A stretch of DNA of 18,631 nt from AC-32 sp036522595 (GTDB lineage Bacteria > Actinomycetota > Thermoleophilia > Gaiellales > Gaiellaceae), in contig DATDFL010000008.1 of the NCBI GenBank assembly GCA_036522595.1, forward strand, positions 1 through 18,631. The letters are read 5' to 3'. The translations under genes were made by a program, and so were the position numbers. A model generated the notes under the pieces. That model saw only the letters and a program-made list of their open reading frames with translations. It was not told where the DNA came from and made no database searches. Below, piece after piece: positions 9,006 through 17,266 of the stretch (its first letter is position 1; every line of letters starts with the position of its first letter).

Positions 9006-9431
9006 GTGCCGCGGGCGAGAAGGTTCCGCCTACTCGCGCTCGGAGCCGCCCTCAGCTACTTCTTCGATCCGGAGAACGGCCGCCGCCGCCGCAAGGTCGC
9101 GGCCGACCGGCTCGGGTCGCTCGTGCGCCGTCACGGCAAGCGCGCGATCAAGGGCACCGTCGCGCAGTCCCACGCGCTGAAGCAGCGGGCCACGCACCTC
9201 CGCGAGGAGCAGAAGCCGCAGCCGGACGACGTCACGCTCGCCCGCAAGGTCGAGTCGGAGATCTTCCGCGACGCCGACGTGCCGAAGGGCCAGATCAACG
9301 TCAACGCCGAGAACGGCAAGATCGTGCTCCGCGGCGAGGTCGACTCGCCCGAGCTGATCGAGGATTTGGTCACGAAGGCCCGCAAGGTTCAGGGCGTCGA
9401 GGAAGTCGAAAGCCTCCTCCACACCCCATAA
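9006..9431 (+). CDS. BON-domain protein
   Basis: The 141-residue product starts at GTG 9006, one base after the preceding stop. The N-terminus has a short hydrophobic patch (LLALGAALSYFFDPENGRRR), a motif seen in small actinobacterial BON proteins where a membrane-near helix is followed by FDPxxGxxRR. A basic linker follows. Residues about 75-141 are a BON domain ('LARKVESEIF', 'INVNAENGKIVLRGEVDSPE', then a Val-Glu-Glu-Val-Glu strand), the fold of OsmY and related proteins that bind membranes or phospholipids and support envelope integrity under osmotic stress. No catalytic residues are expected. It is the last gene before the TAGATAAT box of the transporter operon. Confidence 0.85.
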   Translation: MPRARRFRLLALGAALSYFFDPENGRRRRKVAADRLGSLVRRHGKRAIKGTVAQSHALKQRATHLREEQKPQPDDVTLARKVESEIFRDADVPKGQINVNAENGKIVLRGEVDSPELIEDLVTKARKVQGVEEVESLLHTP

Positions 9432-9432
9432 G

Positions 9433-9440
9433 TAGATAAT
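9433..9440 (+). promoter_or_regulatory. Candidate -10 region of the first transporter operon
   Basis: TAGATAAT contains both TAGATA and GATAAT, the most AT-rich octamer nearby. It lies 12 bases before GTG 9453 and immediately after the stop of the BON gene. No clear -35 and no Shine-Dalgarno at usual spacing were found, so the leader is short or absent. Confidence 0.42.
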
Positions 9441-9452
9441 CGCCCCGAGAGG

Positions 9453-10522
<1,070 letters not shown>

Positions 10523-10526
<4 letters not shown>

Positions 10527-11725
10527 GCAGGAAGCAGGCGTGGTTGGCCGCCGTGGCGGTCGTTGTCGGAGCGCTGGCCTTCATGGCCGCCGGCTGCGGC
10601 GGTAGCGGCGGCGGCGGCGGTGGTGGCAGCAGCAAGGGCGCCAGCACCGAGATCAAAGGCCTCGGTACGTCCATCGCGGACATCAAGGCCAAGGGGAGGA
10701 AAGAGGGCCAGGTCGATCTCGTCATCTGGGCCGGGTACGCGGACAAGTCCTGGGCGAACCAGTTCACCCAGGAGACCGGCTGCAAGGTGAACACCAAGGA
10801 CGGCGGCACCTCCGACGAGATGATCGACCTGATCTCGACCGGCCAGTACGACGGCGTCTCGGCCTCGGGCAACGCGACCGTGCGCCTCATGAAGCGAGGC
10901 GACGTGGCGCCAGTGAACACGAAGCTGATCCCGAACTACGCGGACGTTGCGTCGGGTCTGAAGAACCAGAACTACAACTCGCTGAACGGCCAGCCGTACG
11001 GCGTGCCGCACGGCCGGGGGCCGAACCTGCTCATGTGGCGGACGGACTCCGTCAAGCCGGCTCCGACGAGCTGGTCGGTGATCTGGAACAAGAACAATCC
11101 CTACAAGAAGAAGATCTCGATCTACGACGACTCGATCTTCATCGCCGACGCTGCGGTGTACCTGAAAGCGACGCAGCCGAACCTCGGGATCGACAATCCG
11201 TACCAGCTGAACGACAAGCAGTTCCAGGCTGCGGTCAATCTGCTCAAGGGCCTGAAGCCGAACGTCGGCGAGTGGTGGGCCGACTACGCGAAGCAGATCC
11301 AGTCGTACGCGAACAAGGACGTCGTCGTCGGGACGACCTGGCCATACATGGAGAACATCCTCGCCGCCGACAAGAAGCCGGTGAAGGCGATCAAGCCCAA
11401 GGAGGGCACGACCGGCTGGTCGGACACGTGGATGATCTACTCGAAGGCCGCCCACCCCAACTGCATGTACCTGTGGATGAACTACATCGACTCGCCGTCG
11501 GCACAGGCGAAGGTGGCGGAGTCGTTCGGCGAGGCACCTGCCAACCTGAAGGCGTGCCCTTTGACGAAGGACAAGAACTTCTGCACGAAGCTGCACGCCA
11601 AGGACGAGAGCTGGTGGAAGGACATCTACTACTGGACGACCCCGACCGCGGACTGCGGCGGCAAGGGCGGAACCTGCAAGACCCAGCAGGACTGGGTGAA
11701 CGCCTGGACGGAGATCCGCGGCTAG
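10523..11725 (+). CDS. potD: Spermidine/putrescine-type ABC importer, substrate-binding lipoprotein (system 1)
   Basis: The 400-residue lipoprotein captures the substrate outside the membrane. ATG 10523 overlaps the ATPase stop and follows GGAGACGGAGGAG. The Sec-type signal ends in MAAGC with lipid Cys25, followed by a Gly/Ser linker. Residues matching the aromatic box of E. coli PotD are present: Trp69 and Tyr72 (WAGY, like Trp34/Tyr37), Trp273 (like Trp229), Trp299 and Asp301 (WSD, like Trp255/Asp257), with Asp202-Asp203 as possible amine ligands. That supports a cationic amine as substrate. Six further cysteines, four of them near the C-terminus (NFC, KAC, ADC, GTC), are unusual for PotD. 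The correspondence with PotD is by eye, so spermidine, putrescine or another amine cannot be separated. Confidence 0.88.
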
Positions 11726-11732
11726 CGGCCGC
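11718..11732 (+). promoter_or_regulatory. Small hairpin at the binding-protein/permease junction
   Basis: GCGGC (11718-11722) and GCCGC (11728-11732) form a 5-bp GC stem with a 5-base loop across the stop codon of the binding-protein gene and directly before the permease GTG. Such stems often protect or uncouple the abundant binding-protein mRNA. At this size and base composition it may be chance. Confidence 0.22.
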
Positions 11733-11735
11733 TCC

Positions 11736-12632
11736 GTGACGTCCGTCTCCTACGAAGCGCCGCCGCCCCGGGAGTCCCTGGGGCGGCGGCTCTCGACCTA
11801 CTTCTACCGCCACCCGCGCGTTGCGCTGGCCCTCCTCCTCGCAGTGCCCCTCGGCTGGCTCGTCGTCGTCTACCTGGGCTCGCTGTTCGTGCTGCTGCTG
11901 GCGTCGGTGTGGAACGTCGACCCGTTCACGTCGCAGGTGGTGCACACGTACACGCTCGACAACTTCCGCCGGCTCTTCGACGAGGACGTGTTCCGGATCG
12001 TCGCCTGGCGGACGATCAGGATGGCCGCGTTCGTCACGCTCGCGGACGCGGTGCTGGCCTTCCCGATCGCGTACTACATGGCCCGCGTAGCCGCGCCCCG
12101 GACGCGGAACCTCCTGGTCGTCGCGGTGCTGATGCCGCTCTGGGCCAGCTACCTAGTCAAGGCGTACGCCTGGCGCACGATCCTCTCCGGCGCGGGCGTC
12201 CTGAACTGGGCGCTCAGTCCCCTCGGAATCTCGTACGACTGGTACTCGTCGGCCGGCCTCTGGCTCGTCTTCACGTACCTCTGGCTGCCGTTCATGATCA
12301 TTCCCGTCTACGCGGGCCTCGAGCGAATCCCGAGCTCGCTGCTGGAGGCCTCGGCGGATCTCGGCGGGAAGTCCGTGCGAACGTTCTTCCGGGTGACGCT
12401 GCCTCTGGCGTTCCCCGCCGTCGTGGCGGGCTCGATCTTCACGTTTTCGCTGACCCTCGGCGACTACATCGCGCCGAAGCTGATCACGAGCCAGCAGTTC
12501 ATCGGCACGGTCATCTACGACAACCACGGGACGAATCTGCCGGTGGCCGCCGCCTTCACGCTCGTGCCGATTGTCGTGATGGTCGCGTACCTGCTCGCGG
12601 CCAGGCGGCTGAAGGCGTTCGAGGCGCTGTGA
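11736..12632 (+). CDS. potB: Spermidine/putrescine-type ABC importer, permease B (system 1)
   Basis: The 298-residue inner-membrane subunit forms half of the translocation path. The GTG at 11736 lies 10 bases after the binding-protein stop. About six membrane helices are visible, the first near residues 29-55. The cytoplasmic EAA loop that docks on the ATPase is clear: 'LEASADLGGKSVRTFFRVTL' followed by PLAFPAVVAG. The length is normal for PotB (around 280-300). It overlaps permease C in a GTGA junction, so equal synthesis of the two halves is expected. The N-terminal ~25 residues are Pro/Arg-rich and cytoplasmic. Confidence 0.92.
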   Translation: MTSVSYEAPPPRESLGRRLSTYFYRHPRVALALLLAVPLGWLVVVYLGSLFVLLLASVWNVDPFTSQVVHTYTLDNFRRLFDEDVFRIVAWRTIRMAAFVTLADAVLAFPIAYYMARVAAPRTRNLLVVAVLMPLWASYLVKAYAWRTILSGAGVLNWALSPLGISYDWYSSAGLWLVFTYLWLPFMIIPVYAGLERIPSSLLEASADLGGKSVRTFFRVTLPLAFPAVVAGSIFTFSLTLGDYIAPKLITSQQFIGTVIYDNHGTNLPVAAAFTLVPIVVMVAYLLAARRLKAFEAL

Positions 12633-13441
12633 CCGAGTCCCGCCTCACGCGCGCGCTGCTGCGGCTCGGATCCGCGGCGACGCTCGCCTTCATCTACCTC
12701 CCGCTGATCCTGATCGCGGTCTACGCGTTCAACGAGAGCGTCACCCAGAGCTGGCCGATCGACACCTTCACGACGAAGTGGTTCTCGGTCGCCTACCACG
12801 ACGACGGGGTTCGCAGCGCGCTCTGGCTCTCGGTGCGCGCGGCGCTCGGCGCGACGGCCGTCTCGCTCGTCCTCGGCATGCTCGCATCGCTCGCCGTCTC
12901 GCGCTACCGGTTCTTCGGACGGGACACGATCTCGCTGGTCGTGATCCTCCCGATCGCCCTGCCGGGGATCATCACAGGGCTCGCACTCCGTACGACCTAC
13001 ACGACCGTCGGCGTCGACTTCGGGCTGCTCACGATCATCGTCGGCCACGCGACCTTCTGCATCGTCGTCGTCTACAACAACGCGCTCGCCCGGCTGCGGC
13101 GGATCTCGGGCTCGTTCGAGGAGGCCTCGTCCGACCTCGGCGCCGACTCGTGGCAGACCTTTCGCTACGTCACGTTCCCGCAGATGCGCACGGCGCTCCT
13201 TGCGGGCGGACTGCTCGCGTTCGCGCTTTCCTGGGACGAGGTCGTCGTGACGATCTTCACCGCGGGCGCGCAGCAGACGCTGCCGATCTGGATCTTCGCG
13301 AACCTCTTCCGCCCGATCGAGCAGCCGGTCGTCAACGTCGTCGCGCTGTTCGTGATCGTCCTCTCGCTCGTTCCGGTCTGGATCGCGCAGCGCCTGACGG
13401 CCGAGCGGCCCACGGCCGTCGGAGGCGTCGGCAGGGGGTAG
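12629..13441 (+). CDS. potC: Spermidine/putrescine-type ABC importer, permease C (system 1)
   Basis: This encodes 270 residues from GTG 12629, overlapping the permease B stop by four bases. The frame is open far upstream (from 11909), but that is the shadow of permease B. The first membrane helix begins near residue 14 (ATLAFIYLPLILIAVYAFNE, a typical PotC opening), with about six helices in total. The EAA loop reads 'FEEASSDLGADSWQTFRYVT' then FPQMRTALLAGG. The protein pairs with PotB in the membrane. It ends the first operon: a strong hairpin (13485-13521) follows 44 bases after the stop, before the promoter of the regulator gene. Confidence 0.92.
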   Translation: MTESRLTRALLRLGSAATLAFIYLPLILIAVYAFNESVTQSWPIDTFTTKWFSVAYHDDGVRSALWLSVRAALGATAVSLVLGMLASLAVSRYRFFGRDTISLVVILPIALPGIITGLALRTTYTTVGVDFGLLTIIVGHATFCIVVVYNNALARLRRISGSFEEASSDLGADSWQTFRYVTFPQMRTALLAGGLLAFALSWDEVVVTIFTAGAQQTLPIWIFANLFRPIEQPVVNVVALFVIVLSLVPVWIAQRLTAERPTAVGGVGRG

Positions 13442-13484
13442 GCCGGCCAAACGAGGCCTGACCCCGAGCCGCCCGCGCAGGCGA

Positions 13485-13521
13485 GGGGCCATGTCTGGGG
13501 ACTGTCCCCGGCCGTGGCCCT
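13485..13521 (+). terminator. Long imperfect hairpin between the two transporter operons (terminator or REP-like element)
   Basis: Arms GGGGCCATGTCTGGGGAC (13485-13502) and GTCCCCGGCCGTGGCCCT (13504-13521) pair over 18 positions with one T-C mismatch and a few G-T wobbles around a single unpaired base. Three T residues end the right arm and follow it (521-523), which is short for an intrinsic terminator. The core GGGGACTGTCCCC, a nearby second CTGGGGACA (13533-13541) and AGGCCTGACCCC (13455-13466) resemble the dispersed palindromes often found with REP/RAYT-type elements, so a repeat origin is an alternative. No transposase gene is present. Confidence 0.6.
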
Positions 13522-13565
13522 TTCGGATGGTGCTGGGGACAAAGAGTTTCGAAGTCGTTACCCAA

Positions 13566-13595
13566 TTGACGCAATGCGAGCCTCCGTGGTCTAAT
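13566..13595 (+). promoter_or_regulatory. Sigma70-type promoter of the Lrp-pot operon
   Basis: TTGACG (13566-13571) and TCTAAT (13590-13595) are separated by 18 bp, each one base from consensus. Transcription should begin near 13602, within the palindrome and only a few bases from TTG 13605. This is the best promoter in the window. Confidence 0.72.
13570..13578. promoter_or_regulatory. Candidate operator 1 for the Lrp-type regulator
   Basis: CGCAATGCG is a 9-bp palindrome (CGCA-N-TGCG) lying in the promoter spacer directly after the -35 box. Its centre (13574) is 31 bp from the centre of operator 2, three helical turns, so two regulator dimers would sit on the same face. Confidence 0.5.
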
Positions 13596-13614
13596 CGCTG
13601 CGCATTGCGCAGCG
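13596..13614. promoter_or_regulatory. Candidate operator 2: perfect 19-bp palindrome over the start of transcription
   Basis: CGCTGCGCA-T-TGCGCAGCG is a perfect 9-1-9 inverted repeat. It starts on the base after the -10 box and covers the predicted +1 and the TTG at 13605, whose first base is the centre. Its core, CGCATTGCG, is the same as operator 1 read on the other strand. Binding there would block RNA polymerase, as expected for autoregulation. Confidence 0.6.
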
Positions 13615-14129
13615 ACCGGGACGGCGGGGCACGGAGGGGGGCGGTCACTCGCGCGCGCCATGTCGACGCGGTCGACAAGGCCATCATCGAGGCGCTGCAG
13701 AAGAACGGCCGCGAGGCGTTCCGCCGGATCGCCGCTGAAGTCGGCGTCTCGGAAGCGACCATCCGTGCCCGCTACGCCCGCCTCTGCGAGGACAACATCC
13801 TCCAGGTGACCGGGATCACGAACCCGCTCGGCCTCGGCTTCGACGCGCAGGCGATGGTCGGCGTCCGCACCACCGGCTCGCCGGAGCCCGTCGCCGACGT
13901 GATCGCGAAGTGGGACGAGGCCGACTACGTCGTCGTCACCGCCGGCCAGTTCGACCTTCTGGTCGAGCTCGTCTGCGAGGACCGCCGCCACCTCCTCGAC
14001 GTGACCAACCGGATCCGCGGCCTCGAGGGCGTCGTCTCGACCGAGAGCTTCCTCTACCTGGAGCTCTGGAAGCAGCTCTACGACTGGGGCGCGCGCGCCG
14101 ACGAGACCGTGCTCGCCGAGGCACGCTGA
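13605..14129 (+). CDS. Lrp/AsnC-family transcriptional regulator
   Basis: This encodes about 174 residues if TTG 13605 is the start. The DNA-binding helix-turn-helix runs from 'HVDAVDKAIIEALQKNGREA' through 'RIAAEVGVSEATIRARYARL'. The ligand-sensing RAM half follows from about 'AMVGVRTTGSPEPVADVIAK' to 'SFLYLELWKQLYDWG', including the 'AGQFDLLVELVCED' strand. Such proteins bind amino acids or related small molecules and act as dimers to octamers. It heads the second pot operon and overlaps its ATPase gene (TGATG), so it probably senses a substrate or product of that system. The start is uncertain: in-frame ATG 13491 and 13527 lie upstream of the promoter, and the GTC at 13644, where the family usually begins, is not a normal start although ACGGAGG precedes it. 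Confidence 0.88.
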   Translation: MRSDRDGGARRGAVTRARHVDAVDKAIIEALQKNGREAFRRIAAEVGVSEATIRARYARLCEDNILQVTGITNPLGLGFDAQAMVGVRTTGSPEPVADVIAKWDEADYVVVTAGQFDLLVELVCEDRRHLLDVTNRIRGLEGVVSTESFLYLELWKQLYDWGARADETVLAEAR

Positions 14130-15244
14130 TGGCCGTCGAGAGCCGCACCGAGCCCGAGCAGCAGGCCCCTGCGACGCAGTCGAACGCCGACGTTCGGCTC
14201 GAGAACGTCACCAAGCAGTTCGACGACGTCACCGCGGTGGACGACATCTCGCTCGAGATCGAGCACGGCAGCTTCTTCGCGATGCTCGGCCCGTCTGGCT
14301 GCGGCAAGACGACGACCCTGCGGATGATCGGCGGCTTCGAGGAGCCGACCGCCGGGACGATCTACCTCGGCGAGGAGCCCGTCACCGGCAGGCCGCCGTA
14401 CAAGCGCGACGTCAACACCGTCTTCCAGTCCTACGCGCTCTTCCCACACCTGACGATCTTCGAGAACGTCGCGTTCGGCCTTCGACGCCGCGGCATCAAA
14501 GGCCAGGACGCACGGGGCCGCGTCACCGAGATCATGCGGCTCGTTGGCCTCTCCGGGATGGAGGGCCGCAAGCCGCGCCAGCTCTCCGGCGGCCAGCAGC
14601 AGCGGGTGGCCCTCGCGCGCGCGCTCGTCAACAAGCCGCGCGTGCTCCTCCTCGACGAGCCGCTGGGCGCCCTCGACCTCAAGCTCCGCAAGCAGATGCA
14701 GCTCGAGTTGAAGGCGATCCAGCACGACGTCGGCATCACTTTCGTGCACGTCACGCACGACCAGGAAGAAGCGATGACGATGGCTGATCAGATCGCGATC
14801 ATGAACGGCGGCCACATCGAGCAGCTCGGCACCCCGGGCGAGCTCTACGAGCAGCCGCGGACAGCGTTCGTCGCCGGGTTCCTCGGGATCTCGAACCTGC
14901 TGCCCGGCACAGTCTCCGCACAGGACGCCGTCAAGCTCGACGACGGCACCGTCGTCAAGGTCCCGCATGAGGCGCTCAACGGCCGCACCGGCAGGGTCGC
15001 GGTCGGCGTCCGCCCCGAGAAGATCCGGCTTGGCCACCAGGAGGAGAACCGCCTCAGCGGCCGGCTGCTCGAGACCGCGTACGTGGGCGTCGCGACCCAG
15101 TACGTGCTCGAGACGAGAGCAGGCAACGTCAGCGTCTACGTCCAGAACAGCGAGCCCGGCGCGGGACAGGCGGCGCCGAGCGACATCTCGTGGAGCCCCG
15201 CCTCCACGTTCGTCGTCGATTCCATGGAGGGAGCCGAAGAATGA
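14129..15244 (+). CDS. potA: Spermidine/putrescine-type ABC importer, ATPase (system 2)
   Basis: The 371-residue ATPase starts at ATG 14129, overlapping the regulator stop. Walker A GPSGCGKT is at 54-61, signature LSGGQQQRV at 152-160, Asp176/Glu177 of Walker B, and His210. These are the same positions as in the system 1 ATPase, so the two align without gaps through the nucleotide-binding domain. It has a full TOBE region ('VSAQDAVKLDDGTVVKVPHE', then VAVGVRPEKIRL) that system 1 has partly lost. It carries the PotA hallmark 'RPPYKRDVNTVFQSYALFPH'. It overlaps the binding-protein gene by four bases (ATGA). The substrate is inferred from the PotD-like partner and the aminotransferase at the end of the operon. 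Confidence 0.93.
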   Translation: MAVESRTEPEQQAPATQSNADVRLENVTKQFDDVTAVDDISLEIEHGSFFAMLGPSGCGKTTTLRMIGGFEEPTAGTIYLGEEPVTGRPPYKRDVNTVFQSYALFPHLTIFENVAFGLRRRGIKGQDARGRVTEIMRLVGLSGMEGRKPRQLSGGQQQRVALARALVNKPRVLLLDEPLGALDLKLRKQMQLELKAIQHDVGITFVHVTHDQEEAMTMADQIAIMNGGHIEQLGTPGELYEQPRTAFVAGFLGISNLLPGTVSAQDAVKLDDGTVVKVPHEALNGRTGRVAVGVRPEKIRLGHQEENRLSGRLLETAYVGVATQYVLETRAGNVSVYVQNSEPGAGQAAPSDISWSPASTFVVDSMEGAEE

Positions 15245-16401
15245 CCGACCAGCTCACCCGCCGCCAGCTGCTGGAACGCGCAGCCGTTGGAGGCGCCGCC
15301 ATCACCGTCCCGGGCCTTCTAGCTGCCTGCGGCGGCACTTCAAGCAAGACGGGAGGGGGCGGCTCAACCGTCGCCCACAAGCTCGCCAAGACCCTCCACT
15401 TCTCGAACTGGACGCTCTACATCGACAACAAGCCGGGCGGCCGACATCCGTCGCTCGACCAGTTCCAGAAGAAGTACGGGGTTCACGTGGCCTACGCCGA
15501 GGACATCAACGACAACGCCTCGTTCTTCTCGAAGATCCAGCCGGCGCTTCAGAGCGGGCAGTCGACCGGACGCGACCTGATCGTGATGACGGACAACTCG
15601 CGCTACCCGAGCCTCCTGATCAAGAAGGGCTGGGTCGAGAAGATCGACAAGAGCGCGATCCCGAACTTCAAGAACCTGATCCCGCAGCAGCGGCACCCGA
15701 ACTGGGACCCGAACCGCGACTACAGCCTGCCATGGCAGTCGGGCATGACCGGGATCGGCTGGAACGCGAAGCTGACCGACCCCGTCATGACCATGGGCGA
15801 CCTACTGGGGAACAAGAAGCTCAAGGGCAAGGTTGGCCTGATCAACGAGTTCGCCGACACCCTCGCGCTCATCATGGCCTTCAACGGCGACGACCCGAGC
15901 AAGGTCACCGACAAGACCTTCAACAAGGCGATCAGCACGATCGAGAAGTCCGTCCACTCCGGCCAGGTCCGGGCCTTCTACGGCAACGACTACAGCGGCC
16001 CGTTCGCGAAGGGAGACCTTCTGGCGACGATGGCCTGGTCCGGCGACGTCGTCCAGCTCCAGGCCGACAACTCGCACCTGCAATGGAACCTCCCGGACAC
16101 GGGCGGCGACATCTGGACCGACAACATGCTGATTCCGAAGGGCGGCGACGTCTACACGGCGTCGGTGTACATGAACTGGGTCTACACGCCGAAGATCGCG
16201 GCCGAGATCGAGGATTACGTCAACTACATCTGCCCGGTCCTCGGAGCCAAGCAGGTGCTCCTCAAAGAGGACCCGGCAGTCGCGAAGAACACGCTCATCT
16301 TCCCGACCCAGAAGATGCTCGACAACGTCCACACGATCGACCCGACCGCGCTCAACAACGAGAAGTACCAGACGACCTGGCAGAACCTGATCTCGGCCTA
16401 G
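15241..16401 (+). CDS. potD: Spermidine/putrescine-type ABC importer, substrate-binding lipoprotein (system 2)
   Basis: The 386-residue lipoprotein starts at ATG 15241, chosen over an upstream in-frame ATG at 15190 because it overlaps the ATPase stop, has GGAGGGAG before it and begins at the export signal. The signal is of Tat type: Arg7-Arg8 in TRRQLLERA, a hydrophobic stretch, and lipobox LLAAC with Cys30. It therefore may be folded before export, unlike the Sec-type protein of system 1. PotD-like ligand residues are visible: Trp57-Thr58-Leu-Tyr60, Trp266, Trp292 and Asp294 (WTD), with Glu203 and Asp206 as possible amine contacts. 'DYSLPWQSGMTGIGWN' is the family hinge motif. It ends eight bases before the permease start. 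Confidence 0.92.
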   Translation: MTDQLTRRQLLERAAVGGAAITVPGLLAACGGTSSKTGGGGSTVAHKLAKTLHFSNWTLYIDNKPGGRHPSLDQFQKKYGVHVAYAEDINDNASFFSKIQPALQSGQSTGRDLIVMTDNSRYPSLLIKKGWVEKIDKSAIPNFKNLIPQQRHPNWDPNRDYSLPWQSGMTGIGWNAKLTDPVMTMGDLLGNKKLKGKVGLINEFADTLALIMAFNGDDPSKVTDKTFNKAISTIEKSVHSGQVRAFYGNDYSGPFAKGDLLATMAWSGDVVQLQADNSHLQWNLPDTGGDIWTDNMLIPKGGDVYTASVYMNWVYTPKIAAEIEDYVNYICPVLGAKQVLLKEDPAVAKNTLIFPTQKMLDNVHTIDPTALNNEKYQTTWQNLISA

Positions 16402-16408
16402 GAGAGGC

Positions 16409-17266
16409 TTGGGCTTCTTCCATCGCCACCGCGGGCTGACCCCGTACCTCCTGCTCGCGCCGGGGATGCTCTTCCTGACCGTCTTCTTCCTGGTCCCGCT
16501 CGGGTTCCTCGCTTACCAGTCGCTCGAGAGCGGATCGATCGACTTCGGCTACCACTTCACGTGGGCCTGGTCGAACTACTGGGACGCGATCCGCAACTAC
16601 CACGCCCACTTCGTGCGCTCGTTCGAATACGCGGGCATCGCCACCGTGCTGGCCCTCGTCTTCAGCTACCCGGTCGCATACTGGATCGCCTTCCGCGGCG
16701 GGCGCTGGAAGAACCTGCTGCTGCTGTTCATCGTGGCGCCCTTCTTCGTCACGTACCTGATCCGGACGCTCGCCTGGCAGACGATCCTCTCCGACAACGG
16801 GCTCGTCGTCCGGATCCTCCGCGACATCCACGTGCTCGGCTCGGGCGGTCGGCTGCTGGCGACCGCCACGGCCGTGGTCGCGGGCATCACCTACAACTTC
16901 CTGCCCTTCATGGCGCTCCCGCTCTACGTCTCGCTGGAGCAGATTGACCACAGCCTGATCGAGGCGGCTGAGGACCTCTACGCGAGCAAGTGGAAGGCGT
17001 TCCTCCGGGTCACGTTGCCGCTGTCCATGCCCGGTGTCGTAGCGGGGACGCTGCTCACGTTCATCCCCGCCGCCGGCGACTTCATCAATGCGCAACTGCT
17101 CGGCTCGCCGACGAACCACATGATCGGGAACGTGATCGAGTCGAAGTACAAGGAGCTGCTCGACTACCCGGCTGCGGCCTCGATGTCGTTCGTGCTGATG
17201 GCGATCATCCTCGTGCTGGTGCTCGCCTACGCCCGCGCGGTCGGGACGGAGAAGCTGACCGGATGA
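16409..17266 (+). CDS. potB: Spermidine/putrescine-type ABC importer, permease B (system 2)
   Basis: This encodes 285 residues from TTG 16409, with AGGAG at 16400-16404 overlapping the previous stop. The TTG gives a short basic head (GFFHRHRG) and then the expected first helix, 'LTPYLLLAPGMLFLTVFFLV', so no other start fits as well. About six helices are visible. The ATPase-docking loop is 'LIEAAEDLYASKWKAFLRVT' followed by LPLSMPGVVAG. Its Leu-Tyr replaces the usual Leu-Gly at one EAA position (EDLYAS, versus DLGG/DLGA in the other permeases here). It overlaps permease C in an ATGA junction. Confidence 0.93.
   Translation: MGFFHRHRGLTPYLLLAPGMLFLTVFFLVPLGFLAYQSLESGSIDFGYHFTWAWSNYWDAIRNYHAHFVRSFEYAGIATVLALVFSYPVAYWIAFRGGRWKNLLLLFIVAPFFVTYLIRTLAWQTILSDNGLVVRILRDIHVLGSGGRLLATATAVVAGITYNFLPFMALPLYVSLEQIDHSLIEAAEDLYASKWKAFLRVTLPLSMPGVVAGTLLTFIPAAGDFINAQLLGSPTNHMIGNVIESKYKELLDYPAAASMSFVLMAIILVLVLAYARAVGTEKLTG

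Noticed and set aside
11909..13441. A 510-codon frame beginning inside permease B
   Set aside because: Its first 240 codons are the shadow of permease B; the true gene is permease C from GTG 12629.
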